Positions 49,782-62,288 are shown, counted from the first letter of the stretch. The stretch: DNA of 64,000 nucleotides from Drosophila pseudoobscura (GCF_009870125.1 NC_046679.1:18910001-18974000), one strand, 5' to 3'. Program-made: numbers and translations. The notes: generated by a model not told the origin, from the sequence alone.

Positions 49782-52700
49782 TTAGTTTAAGGCATCCGCT
49801 CCAGTTGTGGGTAAAATCCAACATAAAAAGGCACTTGCTGTAATTTTTTACAAGATTTCATTTTAATATGTCAATTTAAGCTAGGTAGTGGCATAATTAA
49901 ATACTTACCGAACAGCATACCCGAAAAAATGATTATTGGTATTATGCAGTTTAAATCAATGAGCAATCCGAATATAAGGTTTCCCAATAAGGCTCCTCCG
50001 CGTCCAAAAGTCATGGACATTGCCGCTGCCATTACCCTATATTGGATATTTTTCGTTGATTTATTTATGTTTCATTTAATTAAGTAAGAATGATTCTTTC
50101 GTCTGTATAGTATAATGACCAGGGAAAATGTAATTAGTGAAGCCCGCTCCTAGACCGTACTTTAAAAATTGAGTTGAGTTGAGAAGTTGAGGTTGAGGGT
50201 AGCACAATTGAATGAATTGTAAGAGTTATGGGGGGCCTATTTTTCTTGTTAGCGTTAAACTTCTTCACCACCAAATGTTCCGCCAAAATTTGGCGGAGCA
50301 AACGGTGTCAAATTGAATTGGGGAGATCTTAAACGAGGCTATCATTAAATTAAATTAAATTTCTCCACCTTTAAGCCCACGGCTTTTATTTAGCTTTGAA
50401 TAAAAGCAATTACATCATTATATGTGAGGTCAGGGGCCAGCCGTGAAACAAAAACTTGTCGTCCTGGTGGGACTCCCACCAGTGGTTTAGACACCACAGG
50501 CCTAATAGCTGTGGTGGCAATATCTGGAGGTCCGGACCTTCCGATCAGTGGTGGGATCGGAATAGACGGGACAGCTAGCGAGCTTGCGGACACCACGGAC
50601 ACCACGGACACGGAGCGATGAATTCGGATACCGAATCTGCATCGCCAGCAGCTGTCGTTGCCCTTGGAGTGGCACTTGCAGATCCCGAGGAATGACCCTT
50701 TTACGTCTCGGAGACTCATTCAGCAGTTGCAGACTGCCAAATTAAGACTAGGAGACCATGGCTAGAAGCCGATCGTACTGATTTTTAAGGCCAACGTTCA
50801 GCTCCTTAAAGCCCTTCCGCGTCTGCCTCATAAATATGACTATGTCAGTCTCAACCGCACGGCATGCCTCGCAACTGTAATGCAACCCATTACGTTTGGC
50901 TATAGCATCACTCACGAGGCCAGAAAATCCAGCGCATTTTGCGTGCACTTCGCTGTCGTAGAGCCAGCAGGGACATTCGGCTGATCCTGGGTGATCTGTT
51001 TCTTACAAGCGTATTCCATTTTTAGCCTTGGACAGCGTCATCGGACCACAAATGGAACCCAACGCTTTCGCTTACCTCGATGATATCATGGTCATCGGAG
51101 CGACGTTGGCAGAACACGTCGACCATCGGCGAGAGGTGTTCCGAAGACTACGGGAAGCGAATCTAAGATTGAACCAAAGGAAATGCAGCTTCTTCCCGAA
51201 AACCATCGTATACCTGGGGCACGTCATAAGAGAGCAGGGTATACACACCGACCCAGATAAGATCGTCGACGTCCGGAAGTTGGCCCCACCAAGTTCAATA
51301 AAGGAGCTTCGACGCTGCCTAGGGATGGCATAGTGGTACCGAAGGTTTGTCCCGAACCTTGCGACGATTGTACAACCAATGACTAGCCTCCTGAAGAAGG
51401 AGAAAAGGTGGAACTAGAGCGCCGAACAGCAATCCGCTTTCGAGGAGCTGAAGGAGAGACCCACGGATGTTACGGAGAAATTTGCTCTACAAACTGATGC
51501 AAGCGACTACGGCCTAGGAGCAGTCCTGACGAAGCAGATCAACGGAGGGGAGAGGGTCATAGCCTACGTCAGTCGAAGGCTCCTGAAAGCAGAAGAAAAC
51601 TACTCGGCCACGGAAAGGGAGTGCTTAGCCATCGTCTGGGCCATCAAGAAGTTACCATGTTACCTGAAGGGCTACCACTTCAACTTCATCACCCACCATC
51701 TCGCCCTGCAGTGGTTAAATTCGATCAACAATCCGGCAGGCTTCATCGCTCGTTGGGCTCAGGAACTCCGCCCTTTCCCGGCAACCTATCGACACCATAC
51801 AGCGAACTCCAGTAGACCTACCCACCTGCCCCCTGGATACAAAGGTTGTTCAAGCGTATCCAGTCACGACCTGAGGAATGTAGAGAATTCCTAATCGAGA
51901 AAGGACAGATCTACCGGCAGCCTGGATACCGACCAATCGAGGAAGAATCTCACCAGTAGAAGCCAGTGACCATCATAGCCGAATGTTGTAAGAATGCAAC
52001 GATCACCCGACCGCCGGACACCTAGGAATACGGAAGACCGCCACTCGGGTAAGCCAACGATATTACTGTCCAGGACTCTACAGAGACGCGGCCCGATACG
52101 TGAAACATTGCGAGGAGGTGAAGGACGAATAGGAATTGGCAGAGGCTCCCCTTAAATGGCGCGGCTGTCGCGACCAGCGAATGCCAGTCTGCATCGGACG
52201 CCACACACAAAGCGTTTGTGTGTTTCGAGTAAAATTGAAAACTTTATGATCAGTATGGAATTTTGTAGTTCAACTATGATGAACACCTTCCACTTGCTTA
52301 ATTTTTCAGCTTCGACTAGCATTGCAATACATTTGAATGGCTTTTCTCCAAATTTAATAATGACTTACGTTTAAATGGCTCTGGAAGGAGATATTTGTTG
52401 GTGGTGCATAGAATAGACCTTGTTTTCTTTATTAAAGTTGAGTCGATTGCTTAAGCCCTTTGACTATCAAACATACTTCTCGTATACTCGTTTGTAAGAA
52501 AATGCCGGGCGGAAAAAAATGCAATGTGCAGCATTGCTTTGTTGTTTATATGCGCGAATCAAAAGAAAAAGAAAACTTGGAATAACAGCTGATTTGGACG
52601 CTACAAAAGCTCGCCGAGCGAGAAAGAAGCAAAGCTTTTGTGTGGGGTTGCAGGCTGATAATGCAGCACAGTTCGTCGCCGTCGGTCGTGGAAACTACTT

Positions 52701-55700
52701 TCTCTGTGCTCTGTTCTTCGTTTTCATCTTCTGATTTCGCCTTCCTACATGGGCGACGCCATGAATGTGAAGGTTAAGGACATCGAGACACTATTTTCAA
52801 CGGATGGCTACTTGAGGCCTTTCGAGCGTGAGATTCGACGACGGTAAGTAAGTCCGCCCGCTGCCGGCTGTCGGCTGTCGGTCATGTAATCCAAGTTTGG
52901 CGACGGCTTTATGTGTGCGGCTGATAAGCTCCACCCTCCGGTCTGTTGTCCAGTGCCGGTCGCAGATGCATAATCATATCAGCTGCCTTGGCCTGCAGGC
53001 TTGAGCGCCATGTAGTTGGAAAAACTGTGTTCGCAATGTCATTGGAAGGTCACCGGTGTTTGTTGCCTCCGTGCGTGTGAATGTGCATTCATGCTGAACA
53101 GGGACGAACTTCGTGGCCGGCAATAAAGTACTTTATTGATTCGCCGTGTGGCAGTGCAGTGCAGTACTAGCCTTGCGTTCATTTATTATTCGTTTAACAT
53201 CTGTAATCCTTTTATTCCTTCAGTTCAATTATATTCAAAAACACGATTGCTCTAGAATATTACTTGCATAATGTGAGTCGTTTGACTTATTATTTAAAAC
53301 TAACTCAATATCTATTAAAAAGTCTTAGTAGTAGGAGCACAGATTGTATATGAACGAAAACAAAAATTCATTACAAAATCCAACCTGACGGCAAAATATA
53401 GTCTATTTTTTATATATATATTTGTCCAAATCTGTCTAAAAAGTCGGTTTTGTGTTGCATAGTGTAGTCAAGAACTTACCTCAAATTTGTTGGGAATAAA
53501 TCCACCAAGACACAATATAAAGTACTGATGCTAAGCGAAGTCAGTGCTTCAAAAATGCATGACAAAATTAAGTTTTCAAAAGAACTTCGAGCGAAATAAA
53601 AACCCAAAGTTACAAATCCGGCTGCCGTCAAACTGAAAACTAAAGAAATAATATTTCGTTTGTTCATATTATATTTACAATAATAAACTTCTAGTATTTT
53701 TATTACGTACCCAAAAAGAATTTGATTCCCAATTTGTGAACACATAGTGGTAGCCAGAAACTTGTTGGTATGCAAGCCAAACCAATTATAAATGTGTGAA
53801 AGAACACTGTATGATCGATTTCCGACTCGCAGTCTACAAAAGTTCTGAAGATAAATTTAATTAATTAATTGAGAATCACAGTCTGGAAATGATTATAATC
53901 ATTAATAAGGTTATTTTAAAGTTATTAAATTTAAAGTAATTAAATATTTGACTGAAGAAAATGTTGCCTGCCTTTGTAATGAAATAGAACTCGACCGCAA
54001 TTTTTAATGTAACGAAATAGTCCCAAACTACAAGAGGCAACAAAATTTGTACCTCTGTCAACCAAAACCGAATAAAAGGTTAGAATTGCTCCATTACGTC
54101 AGGTTTTTTTTTTAACCTCATAACCTTATAACCTTTTATCGAAACCTAGCTTAACTCCTCTTTCAATGATTATGAAATTTTCATAGACAATTACACTATT
54201 TATAGAATGGACCGCCCATCTTTTGCTGACGGGGTTCTGATTGCAATCATATCTGATTTCTCATCTGATTTTTGCCCATTCAATAAGATCCATGGAATTG
54301 AATTTGTTGCAGTCAAAGTTTGTATTGTGTCGGCATTTTTCTATTTAACCTGATCCTACATTCCTCCCAGGTCTGATCCTAAGGTTTACTTAAGCAACAT
54401 TTTTTAATCTGACAGTTGGTTGAATTTTTTTGTTTCTGTAAAATAATCCTCCACTTCCTGTTTAGTGGGAGGAATATCTAATAAACTTATCATTTCTGAA
54501 GAATAACTACTTTCCGATTTAATTTGTGATCTCACACATCTAATGGATGAAATATATGGATCTGAAGAGCCTGCCAACATGTTGAAAAGGTCTTGGTTTT
54601 GCTTAATTTGGGATGACTGGCACGTATTCATGTTCTTGTATTTTTTGTAATGTTTGTTTCTCGTTTCCTGGGCTTCCTCTGACATCTCTCTAATTGGTCT
54701 GCTCTGATGTTCAATTAAAATTTGACCTTAGCTTCTTTTCAGGATATTTTTCCAGTAACAGCTCTGCAGTCTTCGAGGCATATTCACCAAACTTGCGGGT
54801 ATTTCTTTTTTCTTTGCAGTTTAAAATATTTAAAATGACACCCAATCTTTTGATAATGTCAATATCCACCCCCAGTTATTTCTGCAGTAGTTTCGTTTTT
54901 CTCGAAGAATGTCCGCGATGAGTTTCCATCGTTTGTGTTTCCAAATCCTTGTTTGGGGCAGTCCACCTTCAGTGATAGTTTGTCTAAGAATTTTTCTTGA
55001 ATAATTTTGTTCCTAGTCTTTTGTATTTCGCTGGCTGGCGTGCTGTTGTCAAAAGATTCTCCCTCTCGCGGAATGGTATATGCAAGCTTTAGAATAAACT
55101 CCATACATCTAATTCTTGCATATTCTAAATTTTCCTCTTCAAAATTTGGATTCATCCAAATTTGGATATTCCTTCTGTGTTTTTTTGCAAAATTCGCATT
55201 TCAAGGTCGATTTAGTATTAGTAAGTTCGTTAAGAACTTTTTCATCAATCATAGTAAGAAAATTCAAAATTAACACTAATGGATTTTTCTTCGTTGACTT
55301 TATGTACAAACGGTCTTATATTTGAAATCTGATTCTTAATATCACTTACAGTGGATGCCTTCATATGCCCTGCAAAAAGAAATCTAGAATCAAATAAGAC
55401 CCCGAGGTCAAGTATCTCCGTCTGCTTTAAGAGAGGATGGCCATCTATTGAATATGAGGCCAGCACATTGAAGACACACTTGCTGAAAGAAACAAAGTAA
55501 CATTTACTAATGTTGAGTGGGACCGAATTAAGTCTGCACCAACGAGCAACTCTACCCAGGTCGCGCTGCAGAAGGATACTGTCGCCTAAGGTTTTGACAG
55601 ATCGGAAGATTTTAAGATCATCAGCATAAAGCAGATGCTCAGAAGCTTGAATGCTGAGACATATGACGTTAATAAAAATTAAGAACAGGTTCATAACGGA

Positions 55701-58700
55701 AGGAAGAGAGCTCGTTGAGCTTTTGGACTTTAGAAAATGCCAAAAAGACCTGGGATTGACTTTAGGCAAACTCCCTCTTATGTGGCACATACCTCGCCCA
55801 ATCTACAGGGTCCCGGGTCTTACCAAATCGCTTAAAGTACTTATTACGAAGATTCTTATATTTCATAAGAATAAGTTCCATAACTTTCATAAGTTTCATA
55901 ATTATACCAGGGGAAAAATTTAGGGTTTGTACCTTCTATAAATTTTCTTACGTATTTGATGTAACGATTGATGAAATATCACAAACAGATGCGGGTATTC
56001 CAGGATGGACTTTCTCATAATCATCATATCTTTGAAATATTTCTGGGAACCAAACCATCAATGTATAATAGCTGTCATTGATTAAAATAATTGTTAAACA
56101 AATTTATATTAATTTTTATTATTATCATATTAATATGATATTATTTTGACTCACCTCGTGGTAAGACAGAATTGAATAGCACATGTTATAACGGAGTTCT
56201 TCAAGTACGGATGCTTGTATAGAGTTTTTGTTTGATCCCAAATCTCCACAGATAAATTTTTGAGTTCAGTAAAGTTACCTATTCGTTGATTCTGAATATT
56301 CGTCTCTCCATCTCTCTGAAGTGGTCGAATTGACTCCCTCAGAGTAGTGCACTGATTGAAAAAAAGTAATATGTAATGATTTAGAAACAACTAAGTGAAG
56401 CTAGCTGCTGGTGTCAAACTTTTTAAATCAGTTAATATAGAAATCTTACTATAATTTATTGTTTGAGATGCCAAGCTTTTTTGGCACCTATGTGTTTCAA
56501 ACATGAAAAGAGAATTTGGTTTAATCTTTATAATTCGTATTTAATTCTGGTGGCTTAGCGGAAACCGATTGTTTGCTATGGCCAAAAAGAATTTAGGCGA
56601 GATCGATATGCAACCAATGCGCAGAGGGGTTAGCATAGAACTAAAATAGACGACGGCGCCAGATCGAAGTGATTGCCGAAGTGGTGGGTGCAGATCAAGG
56701 TAATTGCCGAAGTGGCGGCGGCAGAGAGCCCATTTAGCGGGAGAGCGCAGCAGCTCTGCAGAAAGTCAACGTTTTACAACATAGGCGGCTCTCTCTGCTC
56801 ATACAATAATAATGCTTAAAGTTACGGTTATTATTTGGCGGCTGGCCCGAACATACTCCCCCCGTTTCGAGCTAGTCTCTCAACAGATTCCTTAAGGGGC
56901 AGCTAGCATAGCCGAGTGACTTCCCTCCTGATGTTTCCTGAGGATGTCTTCACTCCGTCCTTGCCCATAACGACATCGACCACTCTAGCCAGTGGCCAAC
57001 GCATTGGAGGAAGATTTTTGTCCTTCACCAGAACGAGATCGTTCTTGCAGATGTTTTGCGCGGAGGTACGCCACTTCGCGCGCTCTTGCAAAAGAGTGAG
57101 ATACTCTTCGCGCCAACGGGTACAAAATATTTGTTGTAGTTGGGTGACCCGCTGCCAGCTATCCAGACGATTGTAGTTCAGCTTCGTTAGGTCAGGCTAG
57201 AGGATTTGCTCATGGGGGCCGCCTAGAAGCAGATGAGCAGGAGTCAAAACGTCTAAATAATCAGGATTTTCTGAAAGCGAGAGCAAAGGGCGAGAGTTAA
57301 CAATTGCAGTGATCTGACAGATCAGAGTGCGCAGCTTGTCGAAGCTAAGCACAGATGGTCCAACTGAGCGGTACAGGTGATATTTTGCGGTCTTCACGGC
57401 CGCTTCCCACAGCCCGCCAAAATGCGGAGAGCGTGGTATGATGAAACGCCAGTCGATCGAGTCAGCCTACCAGGATTCATGGACCTCCTTCATATGCGGT
57501 TCGCTCAGACAAAGATTCTTAATCTCCAAAAGCTCGTTCTTGGCCCTAACGAAATTTGTCGCATTTTCCGACTAAATTTGACTTGGACTTCCTCGAGTGG
57601 ATGTAAAGCGCTTTAGTCCGCCTAGAAACGATGAGGTGGTCAAATCCTTAACGAGCTCTATCTAAGGCTATACCCTTAGAAGTGAAGCAGATGAATACGC
57701 TAATGTAGCAGTTGATCGGAGGCCTCGTGTGTTCGATCATGCGCGGCCTAGTCCTGAAACGTATCACACACTTGCTGACGACCCTTCACACTGCTTTAAT
57801 ACCTCCAATTGGCCAATATTCCAGCCGAATTTTGGATAGCAAGGTGCGAGGTCCGGCATGGAAATTTCTTTCGTGATAATATCATATCAGCGCAAAGGTA
57901 ATGGAATGTCCTTTTGGCAGAATGAGCGTGTGCTGAGCGTCAAAGCTTAGCGATGAGTTGCCAAGACGACCTCCAACTCTAAGTAGTCCAGAATGATCGA
58001 TGAACGGGTTGAGCGAACTAATAGAACTGGATTTCATGACTTGACCATTGCGCCGAATCTCCCTTATGTCCATCCACAAATCCTTACTGTCCTCTTTTAG
58101 GACACAGTGATGAGACAAGAAATATTTGCAGAGGCTACGGGAATCTGGGTTGACCTGGTGCATATGATGCAAATCAATGTACTCCCTCATAAAGGCTCCT
58201 TGAGTGTAGGATTCCGCTCCAGTTTTCGCTCCAGACTGATGAACCGTCGATAAGCCTGAGCATAAGATTCTCCTAAACGATCAGTATACTGCATACTCCC
58301 CGGATGGCAACCGTGAAAGGTGGCTTACGAAATGGGATTCACAATCGTCTTCTTCTTTGGTATTCAACCCAGCCTCCACACAATTCTCGACTTCCCAAAA
58401 CATACGAAGAGTTTTATCCAACCTTGCTTCCATCTCAGCAATCGAATCTGGACAATTGTGCGTGACCAAAAGCGCCGAGCTTGATACCTTCTGTCCACCG
58501 CCAGATACGATCCACACAAGCCGGGTCTTCTGCAGAAGAGGCAGGCCATCGGTGAGTTTGATTTGCCCTACGCAGAGGAGATTATAAAAAAAGCTCGCAC
58601 CAATGAGGAGAGCAACCCGTTGAGGATAAAAAATGCAGGATCGGCAAGCTGAATGTTAGATGGAATACTCCAATCGGATACATTTACTGCCATACTTGGT

Positions 58701-61700
58701 TGACAATCGGTAAACGTGGGGGCGATGAGAGCAGTAAACGAAGTTGTGTTAACAGAGGTGCGAGAATGCATACAAATGCTTATGGTGCATCCCTCAGTAG
58801 AAACGCAGGTATCGCCCAGCCCAGACACAAGTGCAGACGATTGAGGTTTCCTAAGCTGAAGCTGCTGTGCGAACCTGGATGTGACGAGATGCAGCTGCGA
58901 TCCTGAATCTAAGATGGCACGACAAGGAACTAAAAGGGAACAAAAAACGTTCTCTACGAGAACCACGGCTATAGCCAGGAGCACAACATCACAGTGAAGA
59001 CCTTGGGCAGCAAGAGAGGTAGACGAATGTAAAGGTAAGCTGCTAACAGAATTTTGAGCAACAGAAAAAGCTTCTGGTTGAAGGCCTAGATCGGGAGCAG
59101 TAACACCTGGATAGCTTTGTGTTGTGGATTGGATAGTATCGAATGCATACCGCCGCACACTCGACATTTTCCACTATTGCATGCACGAGTCTGATGCCCC
59201 GTTTTTAGACAATTGAAATATGGGGAAAGCTTCTTCACTTATTTGTGGCGCAGCAACTGTGACGGATTTTCATAATTTTTTTCCCACATGATCGCTACTA
59301 GCGAGTGTCGCTGTAGCGTATTCGAACCTCTCCATCCTCTGCCAACATTGCAAGAATTCTTAAAACTCCTCAGCTGTAGATATAGCATCCGAAGTCCCAC
59401 TTGTTTTGCGTTGTAGTATCCAACTACTGCCTGAGATATCCTCAGCAGTTCCCAATGTCTGCAACGCACGCATATGTAATATGACAGCATCAGAAATCCC
59501 AGGAAGCCATTTAGCAGATGATGAATCTTATAAATCCAGAGCCGCATGATAATCGGCACTGGAGAGCTCCAACGATTGAACATCGATTTGAACATTGTCA
59601 TAAAGTCCGCATATTCGACTACTATTAGCTCGGGCAGTCGTTGTTTGTGAGCCATGATGATGGTGTTATTTCCAGATTGTGTTGGTAGAGCGGCATGTGA
59701 GTGGCTTAATTCGAGAGTAGCCAGAAACTCGGCTTTCAATGATATGAACAGCGTATCGAAGTTTTCGCACAGTTCACTCTCAATCTCGCCTTAATCGAGC
59801 GCTTCCAATTCATTAATGGCCTTATTGAACCCCAATTTCCGCGGCGGTCAGTTTGTCGATTTTATTGCCCGCGAAGGATTCACCAAGCCTGTGAAATCGA
59901 CCTTATAAGGACTCAGCCTGTTAAAAATACCGCTTCAGCGAGAATGCGAGATCGAGAATAAAAGATACGAAAAGCTAAGAGCGGCTGCAGCTGTGCATAG
60001 AATGAGAGATTCAATGCTTAAAATAACGGAATCTCACACGGCCGCACTTTTACTGAGCTTGCACTTAATCATACATAATAATGTATGATTCTGCGTTTTT
60101 AGTTCTATCGTAACCTCAATATTGTGGATGCAACAGATTTTCGTTCTTTGTGGGGGCAGAAGGGGTTAGGACGAAATTTTGAAATATACGTTTTATAGTG
60201 AGATCTAACAGGAGTGCGGATACCAAATTTGGTTACTCTAGCGTTAATAGTCTCTGAGATTTGTGAATATCCCCAGATTTTCGTCCTTTGCGGGGGCGGA
60301 AGGGGGTGTGTCGAAATTTTGAAACAAACTGATCTCGGTCCGATATCACAGGAGTGTGGATACCAAATTTGGTTGCTCTAGCTTTTATAGTCTCTGAGAT
60401 CTAGGCGCTAAGCAAATCCGGCTGTGTGTGTTAGAGAGAGACAGGGCGAGAAAAAATGAAATTGTTTTCTTGATGCTGGCTATAATAATAATACGATCCC
60501 ATTCAGATTCTGCAGTCTAAAAGATTTCTACGTTTTTAGTGTTCTCGTATCGTCGAAATTGTGGATGCCACAGATTTTCGCTCTTTGTGGGGGCGGAAGT
60601 GGGCGGTGCGAAGTTTTGAAATATTCTTGTAGCAGTGACACATCACAGAAGTCTGGATCCAAAATGTTGTTGCTCTAGCTCTTATAGTCTTTGAGCACTA
60701 GGCGCTAATAGGGACGGACAGACGGACGGACAGACAAACATGGCTCAATCGACTCGGCTATTGATGCTGATCAAGAATATATATACTTTATGGGGTCAAA
60801 AGGATTACAAATTCAATTCCATGGATGTTATTGAATGGGACTAACTCAGATGAGAAAACAGATTGCACTGCAATCAGAAATCTCCCGACCAGCCAGACAT
60901 GACCAAGACAGGCCCATGCGTTTCGAGATCAGATCATTTAGCCGGCCAAAATTTCCGCCAACAGCACATTTTATGTGGGCAAAATTGTCGCACAGTCAGC
61001 AGCTAAGGAATAAATCACCAATGATTACACCACCGAATTCACATTTCTTTGCACTGAAAACAATTGCCATTACTGACAGCAGTAGAATCACTGTGCACGA
61101 ATAATAAAAGTAAAGAGTGAGAGTGCAGGTAAAATAGGAGAGCAGACAGCAGAGCGAGCCCGACATTCAGCTGCAGCGGCAACGATCTACATAAGCTGTT
61201 GCTACTTGTGCTTTTTTTCCTCTCCATTAGTACTGCTTAATCTTTTAAAAATTATATAATCTAAAGCTAAATATTTGGGTCATCAAGTAACTAGCAGCAG
61301 TTCGAAATTGGCCTCTTCCATAAAACATACACAAGCTTAGAAAAAACTTTTCAAAAAAAATTCTCCTATGTTCAGCGCCGATCCTGGCTTATCCGGTACA
61401 AGGAGAGAAGTTCGTATTGGATACAGATGCAAGTGACACAGGAATTGAAGGAGTGTTGTCTAAAGTGATTGACGGGCAAGAAAGAGTGATTCCCTATCAT
61501 AGCAAGGTTTTGTCAAAGCCAGAATTAAACTACTCTGTCACGAGAAGAGCTTTTGGCAATCTTGGAGAGCTTCAAGCGCTTCCAGAAGTATTAGTACGGG
61601 AAACCATTTAATCTGTGAACTGATCACGCAGCGCTTAGATGGCTTCTATAGTTCAAGGTTTCAGAAGGACAGCTCGCTGGATTGATAGAGCGGTTGCAAA

Positions 61701-62288
61701 GCAATGGCTTTCTTATTGAGCCCAGAAAAAGGCGATTATACGAAATACCGCACTATCATGTCGTCCTTGTGATTCTGAAAGAAGGCAATGTTGAAGTTAA
61801 GGAAAATATAATTGACATTAAACTTATGAATTTTTTCCTTGAGAATAAAAAGGCGGATGACAAAGGCCGTAAAGTTCAGCAAGATGATGAGGACCTCGCA
61901 ATAATATATAGGGTCAAAGTATAACATGTAGCGGGTCCATTCCCATTCAGTGCCAGTGGAAATAAATATGTGCTCGTGCTAATTAAATTTTGTATGCGGC
62001 TTCGATAGATATCGTGTTCTTCAATATTCGGTAGCTCCAATTTTATTTACGCTTCCACATCCGCAAACGATCTACGGTCTTAAATTCAGATTTCTTGGTT
62101 TATCTGTTCAGGAAATGCGAAGATATATTTTTCAGTCATTAATTCTTACGGGATAGTTGCTGCGGCTTTGTCCAGTATTCTTTACATAAATAAGTGCTAA
62201 AACTTCTAAGGCCTTTTCCGATTCTCCGTGTTCCAGAAGAAATTTGGGACTTTCAGGGAACGCAAATAGCCAAAGACCCAATAAAATA
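49782..62288 (-). CDS. SV2-like major facilitator superfamily transporter, 3' seven exons (partial)
   Basis: Exons 62288-62150, 56351-56155, 56071-55952, 53844-53711, 53639-53480, 50036-49909 and 49837-49782 (TAA 49784-49782). All junctions are GT-AG and phases agree throughout, giving about 310 codons without a stop. The first visible exon has the SV2/organic-cation transporter motif LFAFPESPKFLLEHG. The next has the cytosolic loop (LYKHPYLKNSV). The later exons hold transmembrane helices (FFHTFIIGLVCIPTSFWLPL, LTAAGFVTLGFYFA, LVDLFPTNLR, GRGGALLGNLIFG), ending in a typical FLCWILPTT tail. It would be a membrane transporter or synaptic-vesicle-type protein; substrate unknown. The exons encoding the first six helices are not found between 62289 and 64000 and should lie further right. 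Introns contain BEL, LINE, gypsy and Transib-like insertions. Confidence 0.85.
50150..50390. other. intronic spacer
   Basis: Short unidentified intronic sequence of the SV2-like gene, with tggcgg(a) repeats near 50280. Confidence 0.3.
50391..50995 (-). mobile_element. LINE ORF1 remnant with PHD-like finger
   Basis: Minus strand: MHAKCAGFSGLV and GLHYSCEAC (50950-50870) give an H/C pattern like the PHD finger of Jockey/CR1-type ORF1 proteins. After a deletion or frameshift, PPGRQVFVSRLAP and an ALVIAFIQ-like end (50480-50390) follow. It is probably the first ORF of the LINE family seen elsewhere in the window. Confidence 0.5.
51005..52145 (+). mobile_element. Ty3/gypsy pol remnant (RT, RNase H)
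   Basis: The 51028-51333 frame includes the catalytic YLDDIMV box and the FFPKTIVYLGHVIREQGI block. It breaks at a TAG (51330), then resumes with WYRRFVPNLATI. RNase H follows (LQTDASDYGLGAVLT near 51490, TERECLAIVWAIKK), and the 3' part near 51870-52130 gives EECREFLIEKGQIYRQ-like and CEEVK-type zinc-binding/integrase segments. GC-richer than surrounding introns. Antisense to the SV2-like gene. Confidence 0.8.
52146..52490. other. intronic spacer
   Basis: AT-rich sequence between the gypsy remnant and the AGBE-like block; no gene supported. Confidence 0.3.
52749..52843 (+). pseudogene. first-exon copy of the glycogen branching enzyme gene (AGBE/GBE1-like)
   Basis: ATG at 52749 opens 31 codons plus two bases before a perfect donor (CG|GTAAGTAAG at 52844). 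The peptide contains VKDIETLF, STDGYLRPFEREIRR; the YL-P-xxxIxRR core matches the N terminus of eukaryotic 1,4-alpha-glucan branching enzymes, where the next residue is Y. The block is GC-richer than its surroundings, and its flanks (about 52500-53180) look like the 5' flank and intron 1 of a euchromatic gene. No second exon was found to the right within the window. I think it is a duplicated 5' fragment sitting antisense in an SV2-like intron; a functional gene with a very long first intron cannot be excluded. Confidence 0.55.
52844..53180 (+). other. probable duplicated intron-1 sequence after the AGBE-like exon
   Basis: GC-richer unique sequence continuing from the donor (gccgctgccggctgtcggctgtcggtc). 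The base composition drops back to the AT-rich local norm after about 53190, which I take as the end of the duplicated block. Confidence 0.4.
54220..54310 (-). repeat. short inverted repeat partner of 60806-60890
   Basis: The reverse complement reads 'aattcaattccatggat(c/g)ttattgaatggg', then a '(c/t)agatgagaaa(t/a)cagat' block and 'ttgcaatcagaa'. The plus strand at 60806-60890 has the same order with a few differences. Confidence 0.6.
54404..55160 (-). mobile_element. Transib-like DNA transposon remnant (copy 2)
   Basis: Minus strand 55155-54859 has CMEFILKLAYTIP, then VDCPKQGFGNTNDGNSSRTFF and EITG. After a one-base frame change it continues through KRLGVILNIL and AELLLEKYPEKKL. At 54685-54404 (93 codons open) it has EEAQETRNKHYKKY and SSDPYISSIR. 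The order agrees with the C-terminal half of Transib-type transposases as I remember it. It shares the last 0.5 kb with the copy at 3380-3865. Confidence 0.55.
55245..55800 (-). mobile_element. Jockey/CR1-like LINE RT palm fragment
   Basis: A 181-codon open frame on the minus strand. The YADD catalytic box lies in LLYADDLKIFR near 55630, followed by LNISKCYFVSFS and the LGVLFDSRFLFAGH block. The GVPQGS block upstream is deleted. It inserted beside the Transib-like element in the SV2-like intron, same strand as the gene. Confidence 0.8.
56450..60062 (-). mobile_element. BEL/Pao retrotransposon, internally deleted
   Basis: Read on the minus strand from 60062. A leader or LTR-like segment comes first (to about 59770), then gag (59739-59239; LPELIVVEYADFMTMFKSMFNRW). 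Next is the aspartic protease (59167-58568) with VLVENVFCSLLVPCRAILDSGSQ, where D-S-G is the catalytic triad. The RT linker (TLRMFWEVEN, 58500-58290) follows. The integrase zinc region and core start (HHCVLKEDS..FIDHSGLLRVGGRLGNSSLSF, 58190-57882) comes after, then IVNSRPLL and LTPAHLLLGGP (57397-57197), the pol tail (57091-56903, LPPMRWPLARVVDVVMGKDG), and a non-coding 3' segment to about 56450 resembling an LTR. The RT core is missing and several stops occur. It fills an SV2-like intron. LTR boundaries could not be matched. Confidence 0.8.
60063..60805 (-). mobile_element. DINE-1/INE-1-type Helitron fragment
   Basis: The reverse complement contains the same blocks as 35740-36470: the gttttctcgtat...gacgatac stem region, 'ggtatccacactcctgtgat' units, and the ccgcccccacaaag motif. 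It ends with the ggacagacggacgg microsatellite and 'atatatatactttat'. It directly follows the BEL element. Confidence 0.8.
60806..61240. other. unidentified, possible LTR-type repeat
   Basis: Shares its first 85 bp (inverted) with 54220-54310. The remainder has an 89-codon open frame (60835-61104) without recognisable motifs, and a CAG/GCA-rich patch at 61140-61195. Confidence 0.3.
61370..61960 (+). mobile_element. Ty3/gypsy pol remnant (RNase H to integrase)
   Basis: The 61417-61611 frame contains VLDTDASDTGIEGVLSKV (RNase H start) and KPELNYSVTRR. A frameshifted WIERLQSNGFLIEPRKR follows. Near 61925-61985 there is a HVAGPFPFSASGNKYVLVLI-like integrase block. Shortened by internal deletions, with multiple stops. 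Confidence 0.75.

Noticed and set aside
58364..58906. Plus-strand frames opposite the BEL protease
   Set aside because: Shadows of the minus-strand BEL pol, whose protease motifs are clear.
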